A stretch of 64,000 nt of DNA from Rhizobium sp. P38BS-XIX (GTDB lineage Bacteria > Pseudomonadota > Alphaproteobacteria > Rhizobiales > Rhizobiaceae). Position 1 is the first letter of the stretch, and each line of letters opens with the position of its first letter. The stretch spans positions 404,036 through 468,035 of the forward strand of contig NZ_JABAIJ010000006.1 of the NCBI RefSeq assembly GCF_012641435.1, read 5' to 3'. Position numbers and translations under genes: made by a program. Shown here piece by piece: positions 8,377 through 16,088 of the stretch. The notes under the pieces are model-generated. The model was not told the DNA's origin and did not search any database. It worked only from the letters and a program-made list of their open reading frames with translations.

Positions 8377-9576
8377 TTAATGCGAGCTCTCTCCGATGCC
8401 GTCAGCGTAGCGCGCCAGCGACGAGAAGGCCAGCACCACGAGCAGCAGCACCGGCAGCGCCATCAGGACCGGTGAGAAGCCGACATGCTCGGCGGCAAAG
8501 CCGATCGCGGACGGCGCGACCAGCATGCCGGAGTAGCCCATGGTGGTGACAACCGAGATGCCGATACCGGGTTGCAAACCGGGGATATTGCCGGCTGCAG
8601 AAAAGGCGATCGGCACCATGTTGGAAATACCGATACCGCAGAGCGCAAATCCGAGAATGGCGATTTCCGCATTCGGCGCAAGTGCGGCGGTCAGCATGCC
8701 GACGATGGCAAAGACCGTGCAGACGCGCAGCGTCTTGATGGCGCCAAGCCAATCGCGCACGAAATCGCCGGCAAAGCGCATTGTCGCCATGGTAGCGGAG
8801 AAGGCGGCAAAGCCAAAGCCTGAGAGCGCAACGGACGCGCCCTTTTCCTGGCCGAGATAGAGGGCGCTCCAATCGAGCACCGCGCCTTCCGGCACCATGC
8901 AGAACAATGCGACCATGCCGAGCAGCCACGGCAGCGGGATCATCGGCAGCTTCGCCTTCGGCCGCGCATCGTCGGGATGCGGTTGATCGCCGAGGACCAT
9001 CGGCCACGCGACGACGAGAAAAAGGACGCCAAGGGCGGTAGACACCTCGGCATGGCCGAGAACGCCCCAGCGCGAAATCAGCAGGCCGCCGATCGCCGAA
9101 CCGAGCAGGCCGCCAAGGCTCCAGAAGGCATGACAGGACGACATGATTGCCCGGCGCATGGATTTTTCGACCGAGACCGCATTGGCGTTCATCGCCACAT
9201 CCATAGCGCCGATGAAACCACCGAAAAGGAAGAGGGCAATCGCCGCGGTCAAGACATTCGGCGCCAGCGTCAGCGCCAGGATCATCGGCAACAGCAACAC
9301 CGCAAAAACACGCACGACGACGCGCGATCCCCGCGCCGCGATCTGGGCGCCGGCCAGCGGCATCATGACGAGCGAACCGACACCGAAAACGAGGATCATC
9401 AGGCCAAGCTCGAATTTCGACAAATGCAGCCGCTCGGCAAATTCCGGAATCTTCGGCGCCCAGCAACCCACCGTAAAGCCGTTCAGCAAGAACAACAGCG
9501 AGACAGCGGCGCGCGATTTCGTGAAAAACCCGCTCCTTCGCGCCTCAAGCCCCTCCGTTCTGATCATCTCGCCCAT
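8377..9576 (-). CDS. MFS transporter (YbjJ-like)
   Basis: The 399-residue protein has about twelve hydrophobic helices split by a central charged loop near residue 200 (HPDDARPKAKL). The N-terminal WAPKIPEFAERLHLS and the A-MDVAMNANAVSVE segment resemble the YbjJ/fucose-permease-like branch of the major facilitator superfamily. The substrate is unknown. It is divergent from the EamA transporter gene, and GGAG lies just before the ATG. Confidence 0.85.
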   Translation of the reverse strand: MGEMIRTEGLEARRSGFFTKSRAAVSLLFLLNGFTVGCWAPKIPEFAERLHLSKFELGLMILVFGVGSLVMMPLAGAQIAARGSRVVVRVFAVLLLPMILALTLAPNVLTAAIALFLFGGFIGAMDVAMNANAVSVEKSMRRAIMSSCHAFWSLGGLLGSAIGGLLISRWGVLGHAEVSTALGVLFLVVAWPMVLGDQPHPDDARPKAKLPMIPLPWLLGMVALFCMVPEGAVLDWSALYLGQEKGASVALSGFGFAAFSATMATMRFAGDFVRDWLGAIKTLRVCTVFAIVGMLTAALAPNAEIAILGFALCGIGISNMVPIAFSAAGNIPGLQPGIGISVVTTMGYSGMLVAPSAIGFAAEHVGFSPVLMALPVLLLVVLAFSSLARYADGIGESSH

Positions 9577-9744
9577 AAAAGCTCCTCCGATTCCGTGCCG
9601 CAGTCTATTTAAATCGATTGAAATCTCAACGACCGAAACAGGTGGAAACGGTCACATTTCGTCTCTGTCTGTTAAAGCGGAGGCAAAGACGCCACAACCC
9701 CGAATAAATAATTCGTGACCCGTGTGCCACGATGAAAAGTCCTA

Positions 9745-9773
9745 TTGACGGCGAAAAAACAGGCTCCTATCGC
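9745..9773 (+). promoter_or_regulatory. Candidate sigma-70-type promoter for the EamA transporter
   Basis: TTGACG is followed, after a 17-base spacer, by TATCGC. This fits a start of translation at the GTG at 9831 rather than at the ATG at 9732, which would place the promoter inside the gene. It is weak evidence by itself. Confidence 0.35.
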
Positions 9774-9830
9774 TTTAGACCTGAAACAATCTTCAGCAGG
9801 CCCGAGTCGGGCCATCCCTTTGGTGCTTCC

Positions 9831-10703
9831 GTGAAAAACCCAATCAGCTATGGCATCCTGCTTACGGTGTTTGCCTACATGCTGTTTACCGCCCACGATT
9901 CGGCGGTGAAGCTGCTCGTCGCCTCGATCCCGGTCTGGCAAGTACTGTTCATCCGAAGCTGCACCATCCTCGCCGGATGCTTCGTCTTCGAAGGGCCTTC
10001 ACTCGTTCACAAAGTGGCGCGCTCGCCGATCCTGAAGCCGATGATTCTGCGAAGCATCATCATCCTGATCGCCTGGATTTCCTATTATTCGGCCGCCTCA
10101 TATCTGCAGCTTGCGGAAGTGACGACGCTTTATTACGCAGCCCCGATCGTCGGCACGATTCTCGCGACCATCGTCCTGCGCGAAAAGGTTACCTTTACCC
10201 GCTGGATGGCGGTCGGCGTCGGCTTTTGCGGCGTGGTGATCGCCTCCAATCCCGTCGGCCTGTCGATCTCCTGGCCGGTCTATCTGGCGCTGCAGGCGGC
10301 CGTCCTCTGGGCAAGCGGCATGGTGCTGCTGCGCAAGACGGCGCTGCACGAGAAGAGCCATATCCAGATGGCCGTCTCCAACGTCATGTTCATCATCCTG
10401 ACCGCCGGCATGGCAATCGCCCATTGGCAGACGCCGACGCTCTTTCAGGTCGTGCTGCTTGTACTGACCGGCATCATCGCCGGCGCCGGCCAGCTCGCCC
10501 TCTTCGAAGGCATGCGCCAGGCCCCCGTCTCGGTGCTGGCGCCGTTCGAATACACCTCGCTCGTCTGGGCCTTCCTGCTCGGCTACCTGATCTGGGGCGA
10601 CATCCCCGGCGCCAACACATTTATCGGCGCTATTTTGATCCTGAGCGCCGGGTTCATTATTATCATTAGCGAGCGGTTGAAGCGGCGGGCCGCCACCGCT
10701 TGA
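9831..10703 (+). CDS. EamA/DMT family transporter
   Basis: The protein has about 290 residues, ten hydrophobic helices and the two EamA repeats of drug/metabolite transporters. The second repeat ends in PVSVLAPFEYTSLVWAFLLGYLIWGD, a typical EamA helix-9 region. The GTG at 9831 gives a normal family length. An ATG at 9732 would add 33 polar residues without a ribosome-binding site. It is probably a metabolite exporter in the inner membrane; the substrate is unknown. Confidence 0.83.
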   Translation: MKNPISYGILLTVFAYMLFTAHDSAVKLLVASIPVWQVLFIRSCTILAGCFVFEGPSLVHKVARSPILKPMILRSIIILIAWISYYSAASYLQLAEVTTLYYAAPIVGTILATIVLREKVTFTRWMAVGVGFCGVVIASNPVGLSISWPVYLALQAAVLWASGMVLLRKTALHEKSHIQMAVSNVMFIILTAGMAIAHWQTPTLFQVVLLVLTGIIAGAGQLALFEGMRQAPVSVLAPFEYTSLVWAFLLGYLIWGDIPGANTFIGAILILSAGFIIIISERLKRRAATA

Positions 10704-11075
10704 GGCTGAGCGCTGGACGGTGATTGTCGGTCGCGTTACGTGCTGTCGTTATCGATCAGCCGTGCTCGCGGTTCGATAGCAATTTCCGTCCCGGTGGAAC
10801 GGTAACCTCGCGCCATCAGCGGACATTCGTTTAAGGCGACGTATGGTCCCGATTTGTGGCCCAAAGCGGACTGTCAAGCTTCAGACGGCGGATCGCCGCA
10901 GCGGACATTCATGCAAGTCAGTCGGTGATAGGATTGCGTCCGATGGCTGCCGCTCGACCCGTACGAAACGAAGTTTACGAAGCATTTTGAACCGGCCTCA
11001 TTGTCTCGTAACATCCGGGTGGTCATTCTTAAACTTTCTTATATCCTGGAGCTACGAACTGACCGGAGAAGAAAT
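10704..11075. other. Gene-free left flank of the retron, with AGCGGAC repeats
   Basis: No credible gene is seen here. AGCGGACATTC occurs at 10818-10828 and 10900-10910, and a shorter AGCGGACT at 10865-10872. The same element occurs inverted beyond the retron (13224-13232) and again at 29074-29084. GC falls toward the right end, where the retron begins. Confidence 0.6.
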
Positions 11076-11918
11076 TTGATAATTCAGCCAACCCTTCTCA
11101 AAACGGCCGCGCAAAATGTGTCTTCTCGGGTGTTTGTTTGTGGCCCCGGCTATTCTTCAGTTGGGATAGCTGTTCGAGATATGGCTCGCGACGCGCTTCA
11201 AAAAATACCGAATGTGAAAGCACTTTACGGAGAAGAGATTGAGAGCCAAAGCAGCTATAGGAAGCAGTCAACAGACCTGCAAACGCTCGAGGTTCGGTTT
11301 GCTCATGACGTCGACTTTACGCTGCTGATTCTTGAATCCCCCGGCTCTATTGCGGAACTCGGGACTTTCACACAGCTTTCCGGAATCAGAGAGCGACTGG
11401 TTGTTTTGCTGTCAGGAAGGTTCTATCGCGCGGAAAGCTACATTTCGAGGGGGCCGTTAAGCTTGCTCACCCGCCTTAATCCAAACAGTGTTATTTACTT
11501 TGACGCAGAGAACGAAAGCGAAATGTTGGATCGCGTCAGATACCCACTTACGTTTTTTAAGTACGCGCAATATTTGAAGCGTTTCGATTATCTGAAAAAT
11601 ACGATGCTTAGATACCAGCAAATACCTTCAGATTATTCATCTTACATTAAGCCAATTCGCGACCAATACCAGATGGCAGCCACATTGATTGCCATTTTGA
11701 CGGAGGATAGGCCAAGTTACGCCGATCTTCTGCTTTCTTCTGGGCTTCACCCAGATCAATTGAACTCGGCCCTGCATGGTCTCTACAACGCCGGCAAGAT
11801 CAAAAAAGTTGGCTCAGGTCGCTATCGTTCAGTGAACGGCTTCGTGGATGACCTTTTGGAACCTTTTAGCACTACGGCGATCAGCAAAACTCGGTCAAAG
11901 AGGCTTGCAGCAGCTTGA
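11076..11918 (+). CDS. Retron effector: NDT-like domain with C-terminal winged helix (Ec86/Eco1 type)
   Basis: The protein has 280 residues from a TTG start with GGAG seven bases upstream (11065-11068); an earlier in-frame TTG at 11001 lacks such a site. Residues 17-180 resemble the nucleoside 2-deoxyribosyltransferase-like effector of retron Ec86. VFVCGPG matches the first strand, and ESPGSIAELGTF (residues 87-98, putative catalytic Glu94) aligns with the SPGS-x-x-ELG motif. The YISRGPLSLL-RLN-SV run is also shared. Residues about 200-265 form a winged-helix-like domain (YADLLLSSGLHPDQLNSALHGLYNAGKIKKV). In Ec86 this protein hydrolyses NAD or nucleotides and is held inactive by the msDNA-RT complex; that role is inferred here. 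The gene is low in GC compared with its neighbours. Confidence 0.88.
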   Translation: MIIQPTLLKTAAQNVSSRVFVCGPGYSSVGIAVRDMARDALQKIPNVKALYGEEIESQSSYRKQSTDLQTLEVRFAHDVDFTLLILESPGSIAELGTFTQLSGIRERLVVLLSGRFYRAESYISRGPLSLLTRLNPNSVIYFDAENESEMLDRVRYPLTFFKYAQYLKRFDYLKNTMLRYQQIPSDYSSYIKPIRDQYQMAATLIAILTEDRPSYADLLLSSGLHPDQLNSALHGLYNAGKIKKVGSGRYRSVNGFVDDLLEPFSTTAISKTRSKRLAAA

Positions 11919-11940
11919 CGTCGCACACCGCTAAAGTAAT

Positions 11941-12109
11941 GTCTGCACATTCCTAGCAATTCCCTGTAAGGGGAGACGCAATGTCATCGTTGCGGGCACG
12001 CGAAGTACGCAGAAGCCTGCCATGCAATAAATAGAAAAGAGGCCTTTCTCTTTTGCAATTTATTGCCTGGCATCGAGAGAGAGAAGAAGTAGGAATGGGT
12101 GCTGCGGAC
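11941..12109 (+). ncRNA. Retron msr-msd noncoding RNA
   Basis: This sits between effector and reverse transcriptase and folds by eye like a retron RNA. The left repeat a1 is GTCTGCA CATTCCT (11941-11954). It pairs with the right repeat a2, AGGAATG (12091-12097) plus TGCGGAC (12103-12109), giving 14 pairs with one G-U and a 5-base bulge. TAGC follows a1 directly, making G11956 the expected branch guanosine. Two msr hairpins follow: 11960-11974 (6 bp, GUA loop) and 11978-11993 (6 bp, UCAU loop). A long msd hairpin spans 12018-12072, with arms of 5, 9 and 7 bp interrupted by small internal loops. The ends of the transcript are not determined. Confidence 0.82.
12018..12072 (+). other. msd long hairpin (template of the msDNA)
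   Basis: The arms are TGCCA, GCAATAAAT and AAAAGAG on the left, and CTCTTTT, ATTTATTGC and TGGCA on the right. The loop is six bases (GCCTTT), and small mismatches lie between the blocks. A long imperfect hairpin of this kind is the hallmark of the reverse-transcribed part of a retron. It lies inside a frame that is open upstream of the reverse transcriptase, but that frame has only a TTG start in the hairpin itself. Confidence 0.8.
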
Positions 12110-13027
12110 GACTGCAAGGACTTGGCGTCTATCGCTAATTACTTGGGGTTCGCTCCGCAGCATATCTTCTATTTGGTTGAAGAGCCTGAAAGATGCTACG
12201 TCTCTATTGAGATACCGAAAAACTCTGATCCAAGTAAATTACGAAAATTGGACATCCCAATATCGGAGTTGAAAGGGGTTCAGAGAGCAATTAACAAGAA
12301 AATCCTTTCTGAGTTCTCTATTGATGAGTGTGTGCATTCATATATAGCCGCTCGATCAATTCTGACGGCCGCCAGAGAATTTTGCCCCGGCCGCGCTGTT
12401 CTAAAGGTCGATATTGAAAATTTCTTTCCGTCCATCACCTTCAAGCGAGTTTTAGGTCTCTTTAGGTCTATGGGCTTTACAGGCCAAGCTTCTTTTATAC
12501 TTGCTAGATTAACCACGTTTGGTGATCGCTTGGCTCAAAGCGCTCCTACAAGCCCTTCAATATCCAATCTGATCATGAGAGGCATCGACCTCCGTTTAAA
12601 AAAATTGGCCGCTACATGGGAATTAAGTTACCTAAGATATAGCGACGATATGTTCTTCCATAAGGAGAAGAACTTCAATCATCCGAAGCTTGCCTCTTAC
12701 ATCATGAAAATCATCAAAGATGGCGGCTTTGCGGTTAACGAGGGAAAAACTAGGTATCATCCAAAAGGGTTGCCGCGAACTACTCTGGGGCTTCTGACAC
12801 ATGGCGAGAAGCCAAAGATACCGGGAAGTCAGCGCCATATTTACCGGTCTATGTTTTTCAAAGCATCAAGGAACATCCATTGGGCACACGAAAACAGAGA
12901 CCGGCTGCGGGGTATTGCTGAGTGGTACAAGTGTGTTTATGGCCGAGATGACACTTATATTCAGTACCGAGCGATTCTTAACAATGAAGCCCGTTTAAGA
13001 ATTCACGCCTCCTATCAGAGCCAGTAG
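12095..13027 (+). CDS. Retron reverse transcriptase (divergent)
   Basis: The protein has 310 residues from the ATG at 12095. The RT core is clear: VHSYIAARSIL (80-90), KVDIENFFPSI with catalytic D106, AQSAPTSP (147-154), and YSDD at 182-185 with D184 and D185. The order and spacing match Ec86 RT (IDLEDFFPS, QGAPSSP, YADD). Two retron marks are altered: the NAxxH region X reads TAAREF, and the VTG motif of region Y reads TLG. It should copy the adjacent ncRNA into msDNA. A frame start at TTG 12053 would lie inside the msd hairpin and is rejected. Low GC relative to the flanks suggests transfer. Confidence 0.9.
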   Translation: MGAADDCKDLASIANYLGFAPQHIFYLVEEPERCYVSIEIPKNSDPSKLRKLDIPISELKGVQRAINKKILSEFSIDECVHSYIAARSILTAAREFCPGRAVLKVDIENFFPSITFKRVLGLFRSMGFTGQASFILARLTTFGDRLAQSAPTSPSISNLIMRGIDLRLKKLAATWELSYLRYSDDMFFHKEKNFNHPKLASYIMKIIKDGGFAVNEGKTRYHPKGLPRTTLGLLTHGEKPKIPGSQRHIYRSMFFKASRNIHWAHENRDRLRGIAEWYKCVYGRDDTYIQYRAILNNEARLRIHASYQSQ

Positions 13028-13457
13028 TGAACGGAAATCCAGCTGCGATCTTGTAACATAAAAGGTCTTTTCTGCGATTAGCATATACCTCGGCGGAATT
13101 CTGCCTTCACCCAATTTTCTCGTTCGATCTACTAGCAATAAAAGGCAGCTTTTCAAAACCGCCTGCAACTTGGCGAACGACCGAAATGAAGGCGCGAAGC
13201 CACCCGTCTGCTTGCTACCTCAGATGTCCGCTTCGGGCCGAAGGCGCAAGTTTCGCTGGTTTGCGAACACAGCAAAGTACAGCAGCGGCGCCCGCTGCGG
13301 TCTTGTCTTCATGCCAAACTCACCACCCCTCCCCCACTTTTTGAGAAAAATATTCACAATTGCCCTTTTATCGCGCAGTTTTCTACGCTTCCGCGATGCA
13401 ATTTTTCTGCGATGTATGCGACATTGAATGAAACCGCTCCAGAAACGGAAGAAAACG
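13028..13457. other. Gene-free right flank of the retron
   Basis: No gene is recognised in these 430 bases. ATGTCCGCT at 13224-13232 is the inverted form of the AGCGGACAT element that occurs left of the retron. The last part (about 13330-13457) is A/T-rich and presumably carries the promoter of the amino-acid ABC operon. GAAG ribosome-binding bases lie before the ATG at 13458. Confidence 0.5.
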
Positions 13458-14231
13458 ATGAACTGGTTGAAGACTGTTGCCGCCGCCGCCCTCGTGCAGG
13501 CTGCCTTCCTGCTTCCCGCCCATGCCGGCGACAACCTCAAGGCGATCCAGGCCGCCGGCGTGCTGAAGGTCGGCACGGAAGGCACCTATGCGCCCTTCAC
13601 CTACCATGACGCGGACAACAAGCTCACCGGCTTCGATGTCGAGATCGCCGAGGCGATCGCCGCCAAGCTCGGCGTCAAGGCGCAGTTCCTCGAAGGCAAG
13701 TGGGACGGCCTGATCGCCGGCCTCGACGCCAACCGCTACGACACCGTTATCAACGAAGTCGGTATCACCGACGCCCGCAAGCAGAAGTACGACTTCTCCG
13801 ATCCCTATATCGCCTCCAAGGCCGTGCTGATCGTCAAGGACAGCAATACCGACATCAAGGATTTCGCCGATCTCAAGGGCAAGAAGTCCGCGCAGTCGCT
13901 GACCAGCAATTTCGGCAAGCTCGCAACCGAGTCCGGCGCCGAGCTCGTCGGCACCGACGGCTTCGACCAGTCGATCCAGCTGGTGCTGACCGGCCGCGCC
14001 GACGCCACGATCAACGACAGCCTCTCCTTCCTCGATTTCAAGAAGCACAAGCCCGACGCGCCGGTGAAGATCGTCGCCCAGCAGGCCAATGCCGATTATT
14101 CCGGCGCCATCATCCGCAAGGGTGAACCGGAGCTGCTGGCCGCCATCAACAAGGCGATCGCCGATATCAAGGCCGACGGCACCTATGACAAGATCTCGAA
14201 GAAGTACTTCGGACAGGACGTTTCAAAGTAA
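13458..14231 (+). CDS. Polar amino-acid ABC transporter, periplasmic binding protein
   Basis: The 257-residue protein has a Sec signal peptide (MNWLKTVAAAALVQAAFLLPAHA, cleaved after AHA). The SBP-family-3 fold follows: GVLKVGTEGTYAPFTYHD at the start, GFDVEIAEAIAAKLG, and FSDPYI in the middle. The mix resembles cystine or polar amino-acid binders, but specificity cannot be fixed. The ATG at 13458 is preferred over one 30 bases upstream because it starts directly at the signal peptide. It is the first gene of a three-gene import operon. Confidence 0.92.
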   Translation: MNWLKTVAAAALVQAAFLLPAHAGDNLKAIQAAGVLKVGTEGTYAPFTYHDADNKLTGFDVEIAEAIAAKLGVKAQFLEGKWDGLIAGLDANRYDTVINEVGITDARKQKYDFSDPYIASKAVLIVKDSNTDIKDFADLKGKKSAQSLTSNFGKLATESGAELVGTDGFDQSIQLVLTGRADATINDSLSFLDFKKHKPDAPVKIVAQQANADYSGAIIRKGEPELLAAINKAIADIKADGTYDKISKKYFGQDVSK

Positions 14232-14266
14232 GTAGGCATAGGCAGCGACATAAAACTGTGAAAAAG

Positions 14267-14294
14267 ATGCGTCCGGGGTCATCTCCGGACGCAT
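14267..14294 (+). other. Intercistronic hairpin
   Basis: A perfect 10-bp stem (ATGCGTCCGG / CCGGACGCAT) with an 8-base loop stands between the binding protein and permease genes. It has no long T-run after it. Such hairpins usually protect the upstream mRNA and raise expression of the binding protein over the membrane parts. Confidence 0.7.
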
Positions 14295-14319
14295 TCTCTT
14301 ATCGAAAGGGCGCTTCTGC

Positions 14320-15000
14320 GTGGAGCACTGGTTGCAATTGATGTGGGAGTCTCTGGGCACGCTGCTTTGGGCGGGGCTCGTCTTCACCATCCCGCTCACC
14401 TTGATTACCTTCGTCCTCGGCCTCCTGCTCGGCCTGCTCACCGCCGTCGTCAGGCTGTTCGGTCCGCCGCCGCTGGTAGCCGTCGCGCGCTTTTACGTCT
14501 GGGTCATTCGTGGCACGCCGCTCCTGGTGCAGCTCTTCGTTATCTTCTACGGCCTGCCGAGCCTCGGCATCCTGCTCGACGCCTTTCCGGCCGCCATCAT
14601 CGGCTTCACGCTGAGCGTCGGCGCTTACACGTCCGAAATTATCCGCGCCGTCATTTCCTCCGTGCCGAAGGGCCAGTGGGAGGCCGCCTATTCCATCGGC
14701 ATGACCTGGCGCCAGGCCATGAGCCGCACCATCCTGCCGCAGGCCGCCCGCGTCGCCGTGCCGCCGCTGTCCAACACCTTCATCTCGCTGGTGAAGGATA
14801 CTTCGCTTGCTGCCGCCATCACCGTGCCGGAGCTGTTCCAGGCAGCACAGCGCATCGTCGCGACCACCTATGAGCCGTTGATCCTCTATATCGAGGCCGC
14901 CATCATCTATCTGGTGCTCAGTACTTTCCTGTCGACGCTGCAGGGCCACCTCGAACGCCGTTTCGCCCGCTCCGGCGGCACGCTGGAGGCACAGTCATGA
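14320..15000 (+). CDS. Polar amino-acid ABC transporter permease
   Basis: The 226-residue inner-membrane protein has the HisM/GlnP-type features: RFYVWVIRGTPLLVQLF near residues 50-66 and the EAA loop EAAYSIGMTWRQAMSRTILPQA. The start is GTG at 14320, with GAAAGGG upstream. It overlaps the ATPase gene by four bases (ATGA), showing translational coupling. It forms the channel for the binding protein encoded just upstream. Confidence 0.92.
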   Translation: MEHWLQLMWESLGTLLWAGLVFTIPLTLITFVLGLLLGLLTAVVRLFGPPPLVAVARFYVWVIRGTPLLVQLFVIFYGLPSLGILLDAFPAAIIGFTLSVGAYTSEIIRAVISSVPKGQWEAAYSIGMTWRQAMSRTILPQAARVAVPPLSNTFISLVKDTSLAAAITVPELFQAAQRIVATTYEPLILYIEAAIIYLVLSTFLSTLQGHLERRFARSGGTLEAQS

Positions 15001-15758
15001 TCGAGCTCTCGCATATCGAAAAGCATTTCGGCGATAATGTCATCCTGAAGGACATCAGCCTCACCATTCCCGAGGGCACGGTGACGGCGCTTGTCGGCCC
15101 CTCGGGCGGCGGCAAGAGCACGCTGCTGCGCTGCATCAACCTGCTGGAGATCCCGACCGCGGGAACGATCCGCATCGGCGAGGAAACGGCGACTTTCCAG
15201 CCGGGCAAGAAGCCGGCATGGCAGGAGATCCAAAAGATCCGCCGGCAGACCGGCATGGTCTTCCAGAATTTCCAGCTCTTTCCACATCAGACCGCTATTC
15301 AGAACGTCATGGAGGGCCTAACGACCGTGTTGCGCTGGCCGGCCGAGAAGGCACGCGCCCGCGCCGTCGAGCTTTTGACCAAAGTCGGCATGGCGCACAA
15401 GATCGATGCGTGGCCCTCGACCCTGTCGGGAGGCCAGCAGCAACGCGTTGCCATCGCCCGGGCGCTTGCACCTTCGCCGCGCGTTCTGCTTTGTGACGAG
15501 CCGACTTCGGCGCTCGATCCGGAACTCGCCGCCGAAGTCGTCGACGTGCTTGGCAAGCTCGCCAACGAAGGCACGACCATGGTCATGGCGACGCACGACC
15601 TGCGCCTTGCCTCGAAGATCGCCAACAACGTCGTCTTCCTCGAGGCTGGCAACATCGTCGAGACCGGATCTTCCCGCAACGTCTTCAGCGCGCCGACCCA
15701 GGAGCGCACCAAGCGCTTCATTTCGACGCTGAATGCCGGTCACAGCTACGACATCTGA
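14997..15758 (+). CDS. Polar amino-acid ABC transporter ATP-binding protein
   Basis: The 253-residue ATPase has Walker A GPSGGGKST, a Q-loop (QNFQLFPH), the signature LSGGQQQRVAIARAL, and Walker B VLLCDEPTSALD followed by the switch His (ATHDL). It is closest in type to the GlnQ/HisP/TcyN group. An unusual insert-like stretch (ETATFQPGKKPAWQEIQKIRRQ) sits before the Q-loop, as in TcyN/YecC-like proteins. It drives import by the permease with which it overlaps. Confidence 0.93.
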   Translation: MIELSHIEKHFGDNVILKDISLTIPEGTVTALVGPSGGGKSTLLRCINLLEIPTAGTIRIGEETATFQPGKKPAWQEIQKIRRQTGMVFQNFQLFPHQTAIQNVMEGLTTVLRWPAEKARARAVELLTKVGMAHKIDAWPSTLSGGQQQRVAIARALAPSPRVLLCDEPTSALDPELAAEVVDVLGKLANEGTTMVMATHDLRLASKIANNVVFLEAGNIVETGSSRNVFSAPTQERTKRFISTLNAGHSYDI

Positions 15759-15904
15759 CGCATGTCGCATAAAGCGTCGGAAGCGAAGCCTGGAGATCGC
15801 GACGCGTTTCTAGCCGATTGACCGTAAAAATGCGGGCAGGCGGCTCTGCTGCATGCCGATAAAACGCGCATTGACCGAACGCAACTTTCCAACTAGCTCT
15901 AATG

Positions 15905-16019
15905 GCATGAACACGGCACTCGTTCTCGTAGTGGTAGGAAGGCGCATGGGCAGGATGGTGTAACCATCCGGCGAAAGCACCCATGCGCGGTAAGCAGGCT
16001 CCTGACGGGGCCTTTTTTA
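15905..16019 (+). ncRNA. Structured small RNA candidate with its own terminator
   Basis: Between two plus-strand genes lies a compact folded element. An outer stem GCGCATGGG (15942-15950) pairs perfectly with CCCATGCGC (15980-15988). It encloses a hairpin GGATGGT/ACCATCC (15953-15969). A rho-independent terminator follows at 15996-16018: a 7-bp stem, TGAC loop and six T. TTGACC at 15871-15876, followed 17 bases later by a weak TAGCTC, may be its promoter. It resembles a rhizobial trans-acting sRNA more than a known riboswitch; I could not assign a family. The 5' end is a guess. Confidence 0.6.
15996..16018 (+). terminator. Rho-independent terminator of the sRNA candidate
   Basis: AGGCTCC / GGGGCCT stem (one G-U pair), TGAC loop and a run of six T. 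It is 70 bases before the MFS gene start, so it either ends the sRNA or attenuates read-through into that gene. Confidence 0.8.
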
Positions 16020-16088
16020 TTGCCCGGAATCCGGGCCTAGCCTCGTCAGGTCTTCCTCGATCTTCCCCACCCAACGACGGACAAGGCC

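Noticed and set aside
10818..10910. CRISPR or tandem repeat array
   Set aside because: Only two 11-base copies and a shorter one with irregular spacing; no spacer structure.
12018..12072. Rho-independent terminator of the effector gene
   Set aside because: The hairpin is too long and AT-rich, has no terminal T-run, and fits the msd position between a1 and a2.
12053..12094. TTG start of the reverse transcriptase frame at 12053
   Set aside because: It lies in the right arm of the msd hairpin. The ATG at 12095 just after the ncRNA gives a normal retron RT N-terminus.
15942..16018. Riboswitch for the MFS gene
   Set aside because: The stem-in-stem plus terminator matches no ligand-binding class I know. 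A small RNA is the simpler reading, though a leader role is left open.
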